Assembly (NCBI GenBank): GCA_023458375.1
Contig: JAEWZT010000002.1
Coordinates: 124,001-188,000, forward strand
Reading direction: 5' to 3'
Source: Bacillota bacterium
GTDB lineage: Bacteria; Bacillota; Clostridia; Christensenellales; CAG-314
DNA: 64,000 bases
The notes beneath the pieces are model-generated. The model was given only the letters and a program-made list of their open reading frames with translations, ran no database searches and was not told where the DNA came from. Made by a program: the position numbers and the translations under genes. This document shows positions 26,263-35,880 of this stretch, in pieces; the stretch's first letter is position 1, and every line of letters starts with the position of its first letter.

Positions 26263-27147
26263 ATGATAAAAAATATAAAAAACACGGCGCAAAAAAGTAT
26301 TTTAACAAAAAGACAGGAAAAAGCCTTTTCCCGTCTTTTTTCGCAGTCGTTTTTAAAGGATAAAACTAGGGGAAAATATTATGATTGGGGACTAGGGCGC
26401 AATTTTGGGGGCGTATTGTTGAAAAACTGCGGCAGCACACAGCAAGAGGCGTTAAGCCTTTTGGAAGAGGGGGCTGTTCCGCTTCTTCCCTTTGCGGTAG
26501 TCTCAAAAGGACAAACGCAAGGCAAAGGGAGGGGGGAAAGAACCTTTTTGTCGCCCTATAACAAAGGGATTTATTTTACGGCAGTTTTTGACGCGGAAAA
26601 GTTTTCCGACGCCTCCCTCTTGGGCGCGCTGTGCGTCCTTTCAATAATAAAAACCGTTGAAGAGTTTACGCCGCTGACCCCGCAAATAAAGTGGCCTAAC
26701 GACTTGCTTATAGAGGGGGAAAAACTTTGCGGTATTTTGCCGCAAAACAAAACCGTGGCGGCAAATGGGGGAAAAATTAAAAATTACCTCTTGCTGGGCG
26801 CGGGCATAAACGTCAACACTTCAAAAAAAGAACTCTCGCCGCTAAAAAACAAAGCTGCTTCGCTGTATATAAAAGGGGGCAAAAAAATCAATATAAAAGC
26901 TTTTACGGCGGCGCTTATAAATAATTTTTTTGAGTTCGCGCAAGGCTTTGAAAGCAACTTAAAGGGCAATATTGAGCGCTATATTTCTTTGTGCTGTTCA
27001 ACGGGCAAGCGCGTCCGCTATGAGCTAGGCGAAGAAATTAAAGAAGGCATTATTACAAAAATCAATAACGATTTAAGCATAACGGTGCTTAAACCCGACA
27101 ATACAACCTCAAAGATTTTTTGGGGGGAAGTGATAGATAATGCTTGA
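26263..27147 (+). CDS. birA: Biotin-[acetyl-CoA-carboxylase] ligase
   Basis: 294 aa. Forms biotinyl-AMP and attaches biotin to carrier proteins. QTQGKGRGERTFLSP (the GRGRxxR-type biotin-AMP loop), IKWPNDLLI, and LLLGAGINVN are diagnostic; the C-terminal SH3-like domain runs from about 245. The N-terminal 45 residues are lysine-rich and do not look like the winged helix of regulatory BirA, so it is probably a pure ligase. No ribosome site precedes ATG 26263, so the true start could be further in. The neighbouring carrier protein is an evident substrate. Confidence 0.9.
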   Translation: MIKNIKNTAQKSILTKRQEKAFSRLFSQSFLKDKTRGKYYDWGLGRNFGGVLLKNCGSTQQEALSLLEEGAVPLLPFAVVSKGQTQGKGRGERTFLSPYNKGIYFTAVFDAEKFSDASLLGALCVLSIIKTVEEFTPLTPQIKWPNDLLIEGEKLCGILPQNKTVAANGGKIKNYLLLGAGINVNTSKKELSPLKNKAASLYIKGGKKINIKAFTAALINNFFEFAQGFESNLKGNIERYISLCCSTGKRVRYELGEEIKEGIITKINNDLSITVLKPDNTTSKIFWGEVIDNA

Positions 27148-27683
27148 TTTTTTATATTAAAGGTAAAATTATTAGATAAATATTTCGTTTGCCTAATTTT
27201 ATTTGAATTAATTTAAATCGCAGGCATTCTATTTTAGCTTAATCTTTGCTTAAATGAAATTTTACTTTTGCAGAAATTAGCCTCGTATAGTTTTTTACAA
27301 AATATAACGCTTATAATAAGGCGTAAAAATAATTCACTCTTTTCGTTTTGTGCCTCAAAGATTTTCATAAAGGTTTTAAACCGCAGCGACGTATTCAACA
27401 CATATTTTTTTGTTTGGGGAAAGATTTGGAAAAAGCTTATGCAATATTCCGCGCTTTATTTTTTAAATTGCCGCTGTTGTGATTTTTCCTTGTAATTGCG
27501 TTTTTATTTTCTGCTTGCTTTTATTCACTTTTTATTTGCAAACGCCTTCCTTTAATTCTGCTTACTTGTATTGCCTTTTTATAATCTACACCCTATTTTT
27601 TCTTTTTTAATTTTGTATTTTTACTTTAACTTGTAGAACGTTTGTATTTTTTAAAAAACAAACGCTTTGCCGTCCTTTCGCCT
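27148..27683. other. A/T-rich spacer between convergent genes
   Basis: 536 bases between birA and the U32 gene. An ORF at 27268-27495 has no ribosome site and looks like chance. CGTTTG...CAAACG (about 27638-27668) forms a symmetrical hairpin that may end the U32 transcript. Confidence 0.4.
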
Positions 27684-29690
27684 TTACTTTTTTGCAAGCG
27701 CGGGCAGCGGCTTTAAACGGTGAAAAGAAGTATAGTTGGGGAAAAGTTCTTTTCCTTTCAGATAGTTTAGCCCGCTGGCTAAATATTGCTTAACCTTATC
27801 TTTGTCAAGCGTTAAGGCGTTTACTATCGCGTTGCCCTCCCACCGGCACAAAATGGGCGAAGAGTTAAAAAGCGAAAAGCGGCAGCTTCCCATTTGGTAT
27901 TTTTTAAGCAAAAACTCCCTGCCCCTTTCGTCTTTAAGGACGCTTAGTTCCTGAGCCTTGCACCCTTTGCAATTTTTTCCGAAAGGGCAAAAAATAAGCT
28001 GCATTATTTCAAAGGCGCCAAAAACCGTCAAAAAAGCGTTTTCGTCGGCTTTGAGCATGTCTTTTGCCTGAATTGCTGAGCTTTCAAGGGAAATCGCCGC
28101 GTATTTGCACTTTCCCTTTAACGCCGCCAAATCAAAGGAATTGTAAATATTGTTGCCCGTCCCCGCAAAAAAGTTTACTCCCAAATCCTTTGCGTATTTT
28201 TCGCCGTAGTAGCCTTGGCAGTATATGCCGTCAAAGGGGGCAATAAGGCTTTTTATTTTTTTTAAGTCTTCCCCCTCGGCGTAGGCGGGAAGATAAAGAT
28301 ATTTTTCTTTGCCGTAAGTTTGCTCAAAAAAACTTTGGTATTCCTTTTGGTCAAAATAGTTTTCGGGCGCAAATACCGCTATATCGTAAAGCCCGCCTAA
28401 TTCTTTAAAGCTGCCGCTTATAACGGCTATCCGCCGCTTTTGCCCTTCCGCTTTTTGAGAAAAGGGCGGGGTATTCTTATCTATTATTAAAACACTTGAA
28501 AAGACTTCTTTTTCATAGCTTTCTTTTGGCAGTTCCCTGACAATTTTTTCCCTTTTAATTTCTAATGGCGCAAGGGTTAGACTTGAAGCGTCTTTTGTTA
28601 TAAACAGTTGGTCGTTTGCCTTGACTTTACCCAAAAAATAAATATTGCCTTTTTCGTCCGCCGCCGCGGAGGCGCTTTCTTTGCCTCTTGAAAACACCTT
28701 AAAGGCGCTGTCTTTACAAAAAACCTCTTTGCTTTGGACTTTTAACATGTTGCCGTAAACGCTAATAACTTTGCCGACGCTTTGCCCCCTGTGCGCGTTA
28801 AAGGGGCTTAGAAAGTCCTTTTGTTCATAAAAGCTTAACCCCTGCGTATAGCCGCGGTAAAAGTTCCTTTTCATTAAAACAAGGTCTTTTTGGCTTTCTT
28901 TTCCCCTCAGCGCTTTGGCATAAAAATTGACGGCGGAAGCGACATAGTGGGCGCTCCTAAGCCTTCCTTCTATTTTTAAGCTTTTAACGCCTGCGCTTTT
29001 AAGTTCTTCCAAATTGTCTTTTAAATACAAATCGGAGGGCGAAAGGGCGTATTTTAAAGAGCCTCCGCCTAAACTGTAAAGCTTTCTGCAAGGCTGCCTG
29101 CATTGCCCCCTGTTACCCGAAGCGTCTCCCGCCGCCGAAGAAAAAAGGCATTGCCCCGAAAAAGAAGCGCAAAGCGCCCCCTGCACAAACACTTCGGCGT
29201 CAATTACCTTAGCGATTTCTTTTATGTCGGAAAGCTTGCTTTCCCGCGCCAAAATAACCCTTGACGCACCGTATTCTTTTGCAAGCAGCGCCCCCACTTT
29301 GTTGCACGTGCCACCTTGGGTTGAAAGGTGAATCTCAATTTGGGGAAAGGCTTTTTTAAGCAGGGAAACAAGGCGTAGCTCTTGGATAATCAAAGCGTCC
29401 GCCCCCGCCGCGTAAGCGGTTTTTGCCTGCTCTAAAAAACTTTGCATTTCCCTATCGGCAATAAGCGTATTTAAAGCGACATAAACTTTTACGCCTTTTT
29501 TGTGCGCTTTGTCAACATAAAAAGCCAAATTATCTTTGTTGAAGTTTTCCGCCTTATCCCTAGCGGAAAAAGCCGACAGCCCTAGATAAAGCGCGTCGGC
29601 GCCGTATTTTAGCGCCGCCTCAAAGGAATCTTTTCCACCCGCTGGGGCGAGCAGCTCTAAGCCGCTAATATTTGCCGTAGGCGCGGGCAT
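27684..29690 (-). CDS. U32 family protein (RlhA/TrhP-like RNA hydroxylation factor)
   Basis: 668 aa. The N-terminal U32 domain starts LELLAPAGGKDSFEAALKYG and includes the Cys cluster QCLFSSAAGDASGNRGQC-RQPC characteristic of the family. U32 proteins once annotated as peptidases act in 23S rRNA C2501 (RlhA) or tRNA U34 (TrhP) hydroxylation. The long second half, with CPFGKNCKGC near the end, fits the RlhA-size class with a DUF3656-like extension. Start ATG 29690 has GAGGAAG upstream and lies inside the radC 3' end (26-base overlap), so the two are coupled. Which RNA it modifies is not decided by the sequence. Confidence 0.85.
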   Translation of the reverse strand: MPAPTANISGLELLAPAGGKDSFEAALKYGADALYLGLSAFSARDKAENFNKDNLAFYVDKAHKKGVKVYVALNTLIADREMQSFLEQAKTAYAAGADALIIQELRLVSLLKKAFPQIEIHLSTQGGTCNKVGALLAKEYGASRVILARESKLSDIKEIAKVIDAEVFVQGALCASFSGQCLFSSAAGDASGNRGQCRQPCRKLYSLGGGSLKYALSPSDLYLKDNLEELKSAGVKSLKIEGRLRSAHYVASAVNFYAKALRGKESQKDLVLMKRNFYRGYTQGLSFYEQKDFLSPFNAHRGQSVGKVISVYGNMLKVQSKEVFCKDSAFKVFSRGKESASAAADEKGNIYFLGKVKANDQLFITKDASSLTLAPLEIKREKIVRELPKESYEKEVFSSVLIIDKNTPPFSQKAEGQKRRIAVISGSFKELGGLYDIAVFAPENYFDQKEYQSFFEQTYGKEKYLYLPAYAEGEDLKKIKSLIAPFDGIYCQGYYGEKYAKDLGVNFFAGTGNNIYNSFDLAALKGKCKYAAISLESSAIQAKDMLKADENAFLTVFGAFEIMQLIFCPFGKNCKGCKAQELSVLKDERGREFLLKKYQMGSCRFSLFNSSPILCRWEGNAIVNALTLDKDKVKQYLASGLNYLKGKELFPNYTSFHRLKPLPALAKK

Positions 29691-30351
29691 ATTCTTCCTC
29701 CATTTTTGAAATTAGTCCCTTGTCGTAAAAGCTGTAAACGCCCTTTCCTAAAATGACGTGGTCAAGCAGCGCTATATCCGCCGACTTTAAGGTGCAAAAC
29801 AGCTTATTTGTAAAATCTATATCCCTTTTTGACGCGCCCCCGCCGGCGGGGTGGTTATGAGCCAAAAACAGCTTTGAACAGTTGGTCTGCAAAGCCAGCT
29901 TTAAAATGCTCCTTACGCTTACCGCCGCAAAGTTGTTGGCTTCGCCGCCGTATTGCGCGTGCGACAAAACGTTGCCGCCGTAATCCAAAAATACCGCCGT
30001 CAATATTTCCGTCCTGCTTTGTCCCAACAGCCTTTGCGCATAGTCAATTATGTCAAGGGAGGTCAAAATAGTTATCCCTTCTTTCTTTTCTCTGCATATG
30101 CGCCGCCCGATTTTGCCCATAAAAGAAAGTAAAGTCGCGCTTTCGTAGCTTACATAAGAAGAAAGTTCGTTTATTTGGGCGCTTAAAGTGTTTTCCAGCC
30201 CGCCGAAAGCGCCCACAAGCTGCCCGCCCTTGTGAACCGCGTCCTCCTTTTCGCCCGCGAGCATCAATGCGAAAGCGGCGATTTCCTCTTCGTCAAAGCC
30301 TTCAAGTCCGCATTTGAGAAACCTTTCTTTTAATCTTTCGTAGTTTTTCAT
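29665..30351 (-). CDS. radC: RadC family JAB-domain protein
   Basis: 228 aa. Carries an N-terminal HhH-like region and a C-terminal JAB1/MPN domain with the metal-binding LAHNHPAGGGASKRDIDFT motif (HxHP...S..D). The biological role of RadC is unresolved; it is not the DNA repair factor first proposed. I choose ATG 30351 (AGGAAG upstream) over a 16-residue longer start. A promoter TTGCAA-17-TATTTT is readable on the minus strand at 30371-30399. Confidence 0.88.
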   Translation of the reverse strand: MKNYERLKERFLKCGLEGFDEEEIAAFALMLAGEKEDAVHKGGQLVGAFGGLENTLSAQINELSSYVSYESATLLSFMGKIGRRICREKKEGITILTSLDIIDYAQRLLGQSRTEILTAVFLDYGGNVLSHAQYGGEANNFAAVSVRSILKLALQTNCSKLFLAHNHPAGGGASKRDIDFTNKLFCTLKSADIALLDHVILGKGVYSFYDKGLISKMEEEYARAYGKY

Positions 30352-30370
30352 AATTTTTCTTCCTAAACAA

Positions 30371-30399
30371 AAAATAACACAATAAAAGCCCCCTTGCAA
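30371..30399 (-). promoter_or_regulatory. radC-U32 promoter
   Basis: On the minus strand TTGCAA, 17-bp spacer, TATTTT, ending about 20 bases before the radC ATG. Confidence 0.55.
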
Positions 30400-30478
30400 T
30401 ACTTAGCGGTTAAATTTTTGTTTAGCCGTTGTGCCGGGGCGCCTTTTATGGTAAAATAACTAAAATGAGGTGAAGTTT

Positions 30479-31159
30479 ATGTCTCCCTTAGAAATTGTAT
30501 TTATATCGGTATTTGCCTTTGTGGCATTGCTTTTAGTGATTTATCTCCTTATTTTGCGGGGGCTTAAAGTAAACAAATCGGAAACTTACGAAATACTCAA
30601 CAAGCACGCCCAAAGCGGCAAAATTGTTTTTTTCGGCGACAGTTTGACGGATTTTTACCCCTTGCAGGAATTTTTTGACGAACCCACCATTTATAACCGC
30701 GGCGTTGCGGGCGACACCACCGACAACTTGCTTGCGCGTTTAGATAACGTTACCGACATAGCCCCCTCAAAAGTGTTTTTGCTCATAGGCACAAACGACA
30801 TAGGAATAGGCAAGTCCCCCCGATACGCCGCCGCCAACACAAAAAAAATAATCCTTAAAATTAAAGAGGCTTGCCCCGACTGCAAAGTATATATTCAGTC
30901 GCAGTATCCCATAAGGCGCGGCAAAAACCTGTTCAGCTTTTTCGCCTGCCTTTTCCGCTCCCGCAAAAGACTGCACAAACTTGACGAACTAAACAGAATA
31001 AACGCACAGGAGCTTGGCTGCGCCTTTATAGAAATATATCCCTCCCTCTGCGATGAAAAAAACCGTTTAAAAAAGGAATATACCTTTGACGGACTGCACA
31101 TGTCGGCGCTTGCATACTGTAAAATTTCCTCGATTTTAGATAAATATATCAACGAATAA
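30479..31159 (+). CDS. Membrane-anchored SGNH/GDSL hydrolase
   Basis: 226 aa. One N-terminal membrane helix (about 5-28) is followed by an SGNH domain: block I FFGDSLTD, block II GVAGDTT, block III IGTNDIG and block V FDGLHMS. Such enzymes remove acyl or acetyl groups from lipids or wall polymers. ATG 30479 is favoured over GTG 30470, because GAGGTG ends six bases before 30479. A TTGTGC-17-TAAAAT promoter with an extended TGG (30429-30457) precedes it. It sits directly upstream of dnaA. Confidence 0.85.
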   Translation: MSPLEIVFISVFAFVALLLVIYLLILRGLKVNKSETYEILNKHAQSGKIVFFGDSLTDFYPLQEFFDEPTIYNRGVAGDTTDNLLARLDNVTDIAPSKVFLLIGTNDIGIGKSPRYAAANTKKIILKIKEACPDCKVYIQSQYPIRRGKNLFSFFACLFRSRKRLHKLDELNRINAQELGCAFIEIYPSLCDEKNRLKKEYTFDGLHMSALAYCKISSILDKYINE

Positions 31160-31162
31160 CGC

Positions 31163-31191
31163 TTGAATTATATTTGGCGTTAAAGTATAAT
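31163..31191 (+). promoter_or_regulatory. dnaA promoter
   Basis: TTGAAT (31163-31168), 17-bp spacer, TATAAT (31186-31191), with the dnaA GTG 44 bases downstream. The 75-base gap upstream of dnaA has no DnaA box, so autoregulation through this promoter is not evident. Confidence 0.75.
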
Positions 31192-31234
31192 GTAGAAACT
31201 TGACTTAAAAAGTATGTAAAAGGTAGGGGCGAAA

Positions 31235-32590
31235 GTGGTCAGCGTAAAACAAATGTGGGAACAAATTACAAGGGAAATTGAGAAAAAAATGTCGGCTCTT
31301 CCCTTTGACCTCTTCATTTCCACCCTTGAACCCGTATGCGTCTATAAAGAGCACACTTTGGTTTTGTTTACCCCCACGGAAGCCAACTTAAATATAATTT
31401 CAAAAAAACATTCCGTCGCCGTTAAAGAGGCGGCAAAAAAATGCTTTCCCTCCCTTACGGAAGTTGAATACATACTTTCAGAGGAGCTGCCCGCCTACGA
31501 GCAATACCGCGAGGCTCTTCAAGAAAATCCGCCCCTAGAAAAAAACGGCGAAGAACAAGGGTTTTACCCCTCTTACACCTTTGACAACTTTGTGGTGGGC
31601 AGGAGCAACGAATACGCCGCGGCGGCTTCGCGCGCCGTAGCGGAAAAACCCGGCAGCAAATATAACCCTTTGTTTATTTACGGCGGCGTGGGGCTTGGCA
31701 AAACGCACTTAATGCACGCTATCGGAAACTATTTTAAGCAGAATAACGAAAAATTAAAAGTTATTTACGTTTCCGCCGATAAGTTTGTCTTTGATTTAAT
31801 TGAAAGTTTCCGCGACGGAAGCAAAGGCGACACAAAGAAAAACTTTCGCAACAAATACCGCAACGTTGACTGTTTAATGATTGACGACGTGCAGTTTTTG
31901 GCAAAAAGAAGCAGCGTGCAGGAAGAGCTTTTCCATACCTTTAACGACCTTTATCTTGCGGGCAAGCAAATTATTATAAGTTCCGACCGCCCCCCCAAGG
32001 AAATTGATTTGCTTGAAGAACGTCTGCGCACCCGCTTTGAAAGCGGAGTAATCGCCGATATCAAGCAGCCCGACTTAGAAATGCGCATTGCGATTTTGCA
32101 AAAAATGTGCCTTGCGGAAAACGTCAACATAAACAAAGATATTTTGCAGATTATCGCGGAAAAAATTACGGAAAACATAAGGGACTTAAAGGGACTTTTG
32201 ACAAAGGTAATTAGTTACGCGCCCTTAACAAGCCGCGACTACAACAATATTGACGTGGTAACGGCGGCGCTTAAAGACTACGCCGAAGACAAAAACGAAG
32301 TTATAACAATGGAGCGCGTTACGCAAAACGTCTGCGATTATTTTAATATTTCAAAGGAAGATTTGCTGGGCAAAAAGAAGAACAAAGAAATCGTTTTGCC
32401 CCGCCAAATATGTGTTTATCTTATAAACGAGTTTTTATCCGTTCCCTTAACCGCCATAGGCGACTACTTCGGCGGCAAAAACCATACGACCATTATGTAT
32501 TCAAGGGATAAAATAAGCAGTTTAATTAAAGAAAACACCTTAATTGAAAAGCAAGTAAAAGATTTAAAAGACCTGATTTTAAAAAGATAA
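31235..32590 (+). CDS. dnaA: Chromosomal replication initiator DnaA
   Basis: 451 aa, typical length. Domain I (1-80) begins MWEQITREIEKKMS; domain III has Walker A GGVGLGKT (150-157) and Walker B CLMIDDVQFLAKR; domain IV ends with the box-reading NHTTIMYSRDKI helix. Start is GTG 31235, with AGGTAGGGG just upstream, and fits the family N-terminus. Followed by the 0.5-kb AT-rich origin region and dnaN. Confidence 0.98.
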   Translation: MVSVKQMWEQITREIEKKMSALPFDLFISTLEPVCVYKEHTLVLFTPTEANLNIISKKHSVAVKEAAKKCFPSLTEVEYILSEELPAYEQYREALQENPPLEKNGEEQGFYPSYTFDNFVVGRSNEYAAAASRAVAEKPGSKYNPLFIYGGVGLGKTHLMHAIGNYFKQNNEKLKVIYVSADKFVFDLIESFRDGSKGDTKKNFRNKYRNVDCLMIDDVQFLAKRSSVQEELFHTFNDLYLAGKQIIISSDRPPKEIDLLEERLRTRFESGVIADIKQPDLEMRIAILQKMCLAENVNINKDILQIIAEKITENIRDLKGLLTKVISYAPLTSRDYNNIDVVTAALKDYAEDKNEVITMERVTQNVCDYFNISKEDLLGKKKNKEIVLPRQICVYLINEFLSVPLTAIGDYFGGKNHTTIMYSRDKISSLIKENTLIEKQVKDLKDLILKR

Positions 32591-33082
32591 AGACATTTTG
32601 CTTCGTTAGCTTTATTTTGAAATCAATGTTAAAAATGCGGGTCTTATATTTTAAGTATAAGATAATAAAAAACCTTGTTTATTAGTTTAAATAAACAGAT
32701 TTTAACGCCGCCCTTTATATTATAAGGGTGGAATTTTTTACTAAAACAAACTAAAAAATAATACTAAAATTATGGGAAAAAACGGATTTAACCTGTTTAT
32801 AATTTTTCTTTTATTGAAATTATTTGTTTGGTATAACTATGAGAGAAATTATAATGTGCACAACTTTTGATAACTTTTGCCTTTTACACATTTTATAAAC
32901 ATTTTTCAGTTTGGCGTTTTTTAAATTATACCCTTAAAGTTGTCATATTGCCGCTTGATTTTTTGTGTTTATTAACTTATAATAGTAAAAAGCGAAAAAA
33001 GGGTTGGGGCTTATCCACTTTTCAACACAGCCTACTACTACCGCTTATTAAAAGAAAATATTACTTATAAACGAGGAATAAA
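32591..33082. other. Probable replication origin oriC
   Basis: 492 bases between dnaA and dnaN, strongly A/T-rich. Sites with one mismatch to TTATNCACA: TGTTTATAA (minus, about 32794), TGTGCACAA (minus, 32855-32863), TTTTACACA (32882-32890), TTATAAACA (32893-32901), TTATCCACT (33011-33019). A DnaA-trio follows the last box (separate entry). The position matches the incC part of Bacillus origins. Because the upstream dnaA gap is short, this seems to be the only box cluster. Confidence 0.82.
33011..33060 (+). promoter_or_regulatory. Origin unwinding element (DnaA box plus DnaA-trio)
   Basis: TTATCCACT, then TTTCAACACAGC (a second, weaker box), then CTACTACTA (33032-33040), which is three trios of 3'-GAT-5' on the other strand, then a CCGC and an AT-rich stretch. 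This order is the basal unwinding system described for Bacillus subtilis and widespread in bacteria. It lies 43 bases before dnaN. Confidence 0.72.
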
Positions 33083-34177
33083 ATGAGAGTTGTTTGCGAC
33101 GGATTAACACTTGCCGATGCCGTATTAAAAGTAAGCAAGGCATTGCCACAAAAAATTACCAACCCTATTTTAGAGGGAATCAAGCTGACCGCTAAGGATG
33201 ACGTATTGACGCTTTTTGCTACCGAAATGAATTTTTCCATAGAAAAAAATATCAACGCCGAAGTTTTGGAAGAGGGCGAGGTTGTAGTGCCGGGAAGACT
33301 GTTTACGGAGTTTACCCGCAAGCTAACAAACGAGCAGCAGGTGGAACTGTTGCTGCAAGAGGGCAAAGTTATAATAAGATATACCGACAGCCAAAGCACG
33401 CTGCAATGTTTTGATATAAAAGAATACCCTATTTTTCACCAGCTTGAAAGTGTTAAAAAGTTTTTTATAGAAGAGGAAGAATTTAAGGATATTATAAATA
33501 AAGTCATTTTTTCAGCAAGCACGGACGACAGCCGTCCCATACTTAAAGGCGTCCTTTTAGAAATAAACGAATGTTTGACGGCGGTTGCGCTTGACAGCTA
33601 CCGTATGGCGATTTGTAAAAAACCCCTTGCCCAAAAAGCCGACAAAATCAGCGCCATAGTGCCCGCAAGAAATTTAGCGGAAATTGCAAAACTGCTTGAA
33701 GAGGGCAGCGGCATAGTGTCTGTTAGCGTTGACGATAAAACGCTGTTTGTGGATATAGGGCATACAAAGATTTCCACAAGTTTATTGTCAGGCGAATATA
33801 TAAACTACAAGCAAGTGCTCCCCACTTCTTTTCAAACAACGCTTAACGCCAACAGGGAACAGTTTGCAAACGCGCTTGAAAGGGCTAATATTATTTCGCG
33901 CGGCGAAAAGAAAAACCTTGTTAAATTTGAAATAAAGGAAAACATTTTAGTTTTAACTGCCGAAAGCGAGCTGGGAAGCATCAAAGAAAGCGTTTCCATA
34001 AGGCTTTGGGGAAAGGATTTAAATATCAACTTTAACGCTAAATACATAAGCGACTGCCTGCGCGCTATACAAAATGAGTTTATTAAAATACAGTTTAACA
34101 CTTCCGTTTCCCCATGTATAATTACCCCCGGCGAAACGGACGAATGCACATACTTTATTTTACCCATAAGAATCTGA
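33083..34177 (+). CDS. dnaN: DNA polymerase III beta clamp
   Basis: 364 aa sliding clamp with three repeated clamp domains (about 1-120, 125-245, 250-364). Visible marks are KALPQKITNPILEGIKL, the FSASTDDSRPILKGVLL start of domain 2, and the C-terminal TYFILPIRI. ATG 33083 follows CGAGGA. A strong terminator follows, so recF does not continue the operon; recF is not in the window. Confidence 0.97.
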   Translation: MRVVCDGLTLADAVLKVSKALPQKITNPILEGIKLTAKDDVLTLFATEMNFSIEKNINAEVLEEGEVVVPGRLFTEFTRKLTNEQQVELLLQEGKVIIRYTDSQSTLQCFDIKEYPIFHQLESVKKFFIEEEEFKDIINKVIFSASTDDSRPILKGVLLEINECLTAVALDSYRMAICKKPLAQKADKISAIVPARNLAEIAKLLEEGSGIVSVSVDDKTLFVDIGHTKISTSLLSGEYINYKQVLPTSFQTTLNANREQFANALERANIISRGEKKNLVKFEIKENILVLTAESELGSIKESVSIRLWGKDLNINFNAKYISDCLRAIQNEFIKIQFNTSVSPCIITPGETDECTYFILPIRI

Positions 34178-34281
34178 TTAAGTTTTTACTGCGCTGCTTT
34201 TACAAAAAATATTGAAGTAAAAAGTTTTAAGCAATAAAATAAAGATTTTAACTTATAAAACTTAAATACTTATTACAATTA

Positions 34282-34319
34282 AAACCGCCTCAAATAATTG
34301 AAGCGGTTTATTTTTTTTT
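34282..34319 (+). terminator. dnaN terminator, usable by gltX as well
   Basis: AAACCGCCTC / GAAGCGGTTT with one mismatch, followed by A and nine T. The A-run on the left would serve as the T-run for the convergent gltX gene. Confidence 0.85.
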
Positions 34320-34378
34320 GGTTATATTTAATTTTATAGCGTTTAGCTTGCGCCAATTTTATTTTGTCAGTTATCTAA

Positions 34379-35821
34379 CTAATTAACATTAATTAAATCT
34401 GTTGAAAAACCAATTCTCTTGATGCTTTCCTCTTTGCCTAATAGTTCGGCTATTTCCGTAGCGCCGCCGGGAGTGCTTTCCTTTCCCGTTAACGCTATTC
34501 TTGAAACCCAAAAAATTTGGCTGTTTTTTAATTCCTCTTTTTGTGCCAGGCTGCAAAGACTTTGGTAAATTTTTTCGTTACTCCAATTTGTTAAAGAAAT
34601 ATCTTTAAGCGCGCCCAAAACCAAAGGCAAAACTTTTTTAGCGAGCGCTAAGTCGCTTTTTTGTTTTTTATTTTCAAATAAAGCCAGGTCGTATTTGGTA
34701 AACTCCTCTAAAAATTTGACTTTGTCGGCAATTTCCGAAAATACCTCGGTGCGACCTTGAATCAGTTTGCAAAGTTTTTCGTAATCGTATTTGCCGCCGA
34801 CCTTGCTTTTGTCAAGCCAGGGGGTTGCAAGTTTTACAAAGGTTTCAAAGGGTAATTCTTTTATATAAAGCCCGTTAAGCCATTTTAATTTATTTTCGTC
34901 AAAAATACTTGAAGAGCGGGAAATGCCCTCTACAGAAAACAGTTGCGTCATTTCGCTTAAAGTCATTTTTTCCGTGTTGCTTTTAGGACTCCACCCCAAA
35001 AGGGCGATATAGTTTATTATAGCTTCTTTTAAATAACCCTTTGCTTTAAAATCGTCGTAGCTTGCCGCGCCGTCGCGCTTGCTGAGTTTGTGCTGCGCGT
35101 CTTTCATAATTGGGGGCATGTGCACGTATAGGGGCCGCTGCCAGCCGAAAGCGTCGTAAATTAAGTTATATTTGGGGGTGCTTGACAAAAACTCCGTTCC
35201 GCGCAAAACCGCCGTGATTTCCATTAAATGGTCGTCAATGACGTTTGCGAAATTATAGGTGGGCATGCCGTCGCTTTTTATCAAAACGCCGTCTTCAAGC
35301 TCGCTGTTTTCCACCCTGATATCGCCGAACACTTCGTCATGAAAAACCGTAGCTCCCGCAAGCGGGACGTTTTGCCTTATGACGCAGGGCGCGCCCTGCT
35401 TTAATTTTTGTTCAACCTCTTCTTTTGACAAAGACAAACAGTGCTTGTCGTATTTTGTAAACCCTTTTTCTTTTAAGCTCTCTAAGCGCTCTTCGCCGCA
35501 AAAACAGTAATACGCGCCGCCTCTTTCAACCAGTTCTTTGGCGTATTTTAAATAAATATTCTTGCGCTGCGACTGGATATAAGGCTTAAAAGGACCGCCG
35601 TTATCGGGGCCTTCGTCGTAAATAATTCCCGCGTCGCGCAAATTGTTAATGATTACCTCTATCGCGCCCTTAACTTCGCGGGCCTTGTCGGTGTCTTCTA
35701 TCCTTAAAATAAACTTGCCGCCAACTTTTTTGGCATACATAAAAGCGTAAAGCGCCGTCCTCATGCCGCCTACGTGAAGGTATCCCGTGGGCGAAGGCGC
35801 AAAACGAGTTCTGACCTGCAT
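34379..35821 (-). CDS. gltX: Glutamyl-tRNA synthetase
   Basis: 480 aa class I synthetase. HIGH-like motif in RFAPSPTGYLHVGGMRTA (6-23), KMSKS-like HKLSKRDGA, and the long alpha-helical C-terminal domain are complete. As usual for bacteria lacking GlnRS it may be non-discriminating. Start ATG 35821 has GGAGG 10 bases upstream. It shares a divergent promoter region with the dipeptidase gene. Confidence 0.96.
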   Translation of the reverse strand: MQVRTRFAPSPTGYLHVGGMRTALYAFMYAKKVGGKFILRIEDTDKAREVKGAIEVIINNLRDAGIIYDEGPDNGGPFKPYIQSQRKNIYLKYAKELVERGGAYYCFCGEERLESLKEKGFTKYDKHCLSLSKEEVEQKLKQGAPCVIRQNVPLAGATVFHDEVFGDIRVENSELEDGVLIKSDGMPTYNFANVIDDHLMEITAVLRGTEFLSSTPKYNLIYDAFGWQRPLYVHMPPIMKDAQHKLSKRDGAASYDDFKAKGYLKEAIINYIALLGWSPKSNTEKMTLSEMTQLFSVEGISRSSSIFDENKLKWLNGLYIKELPFETFVKLATPWLDKSKVGGKYDYEKLCKLIQGRTEVFSEIADKVKFLEEFTKYDLALFENKKQKSDLALAKKVLPLVLGALKDISLTNWSNEKIYQSLCSLAQKEELKNSQIFWVSRIALTGKESTPGGATEIAELLGKEESIKRIGFSTDLINVN

Positions 35822-35850
35822 AATAATTAACCTCCAAAAAACTATTAAAA

Positions 35851-35880
35851 ATTATAACACACAATTGTTTTTGTTGGCAA
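35851..35880 (-). promoter_or_regulatory. gltX promoter, overlapping the divergent promoter
   Basis: On the minus strand TTGCCA (complement of 35875-35880), 18-bp spacer, TATAAT (complement of 35851-35856). Confidence 0.75.
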
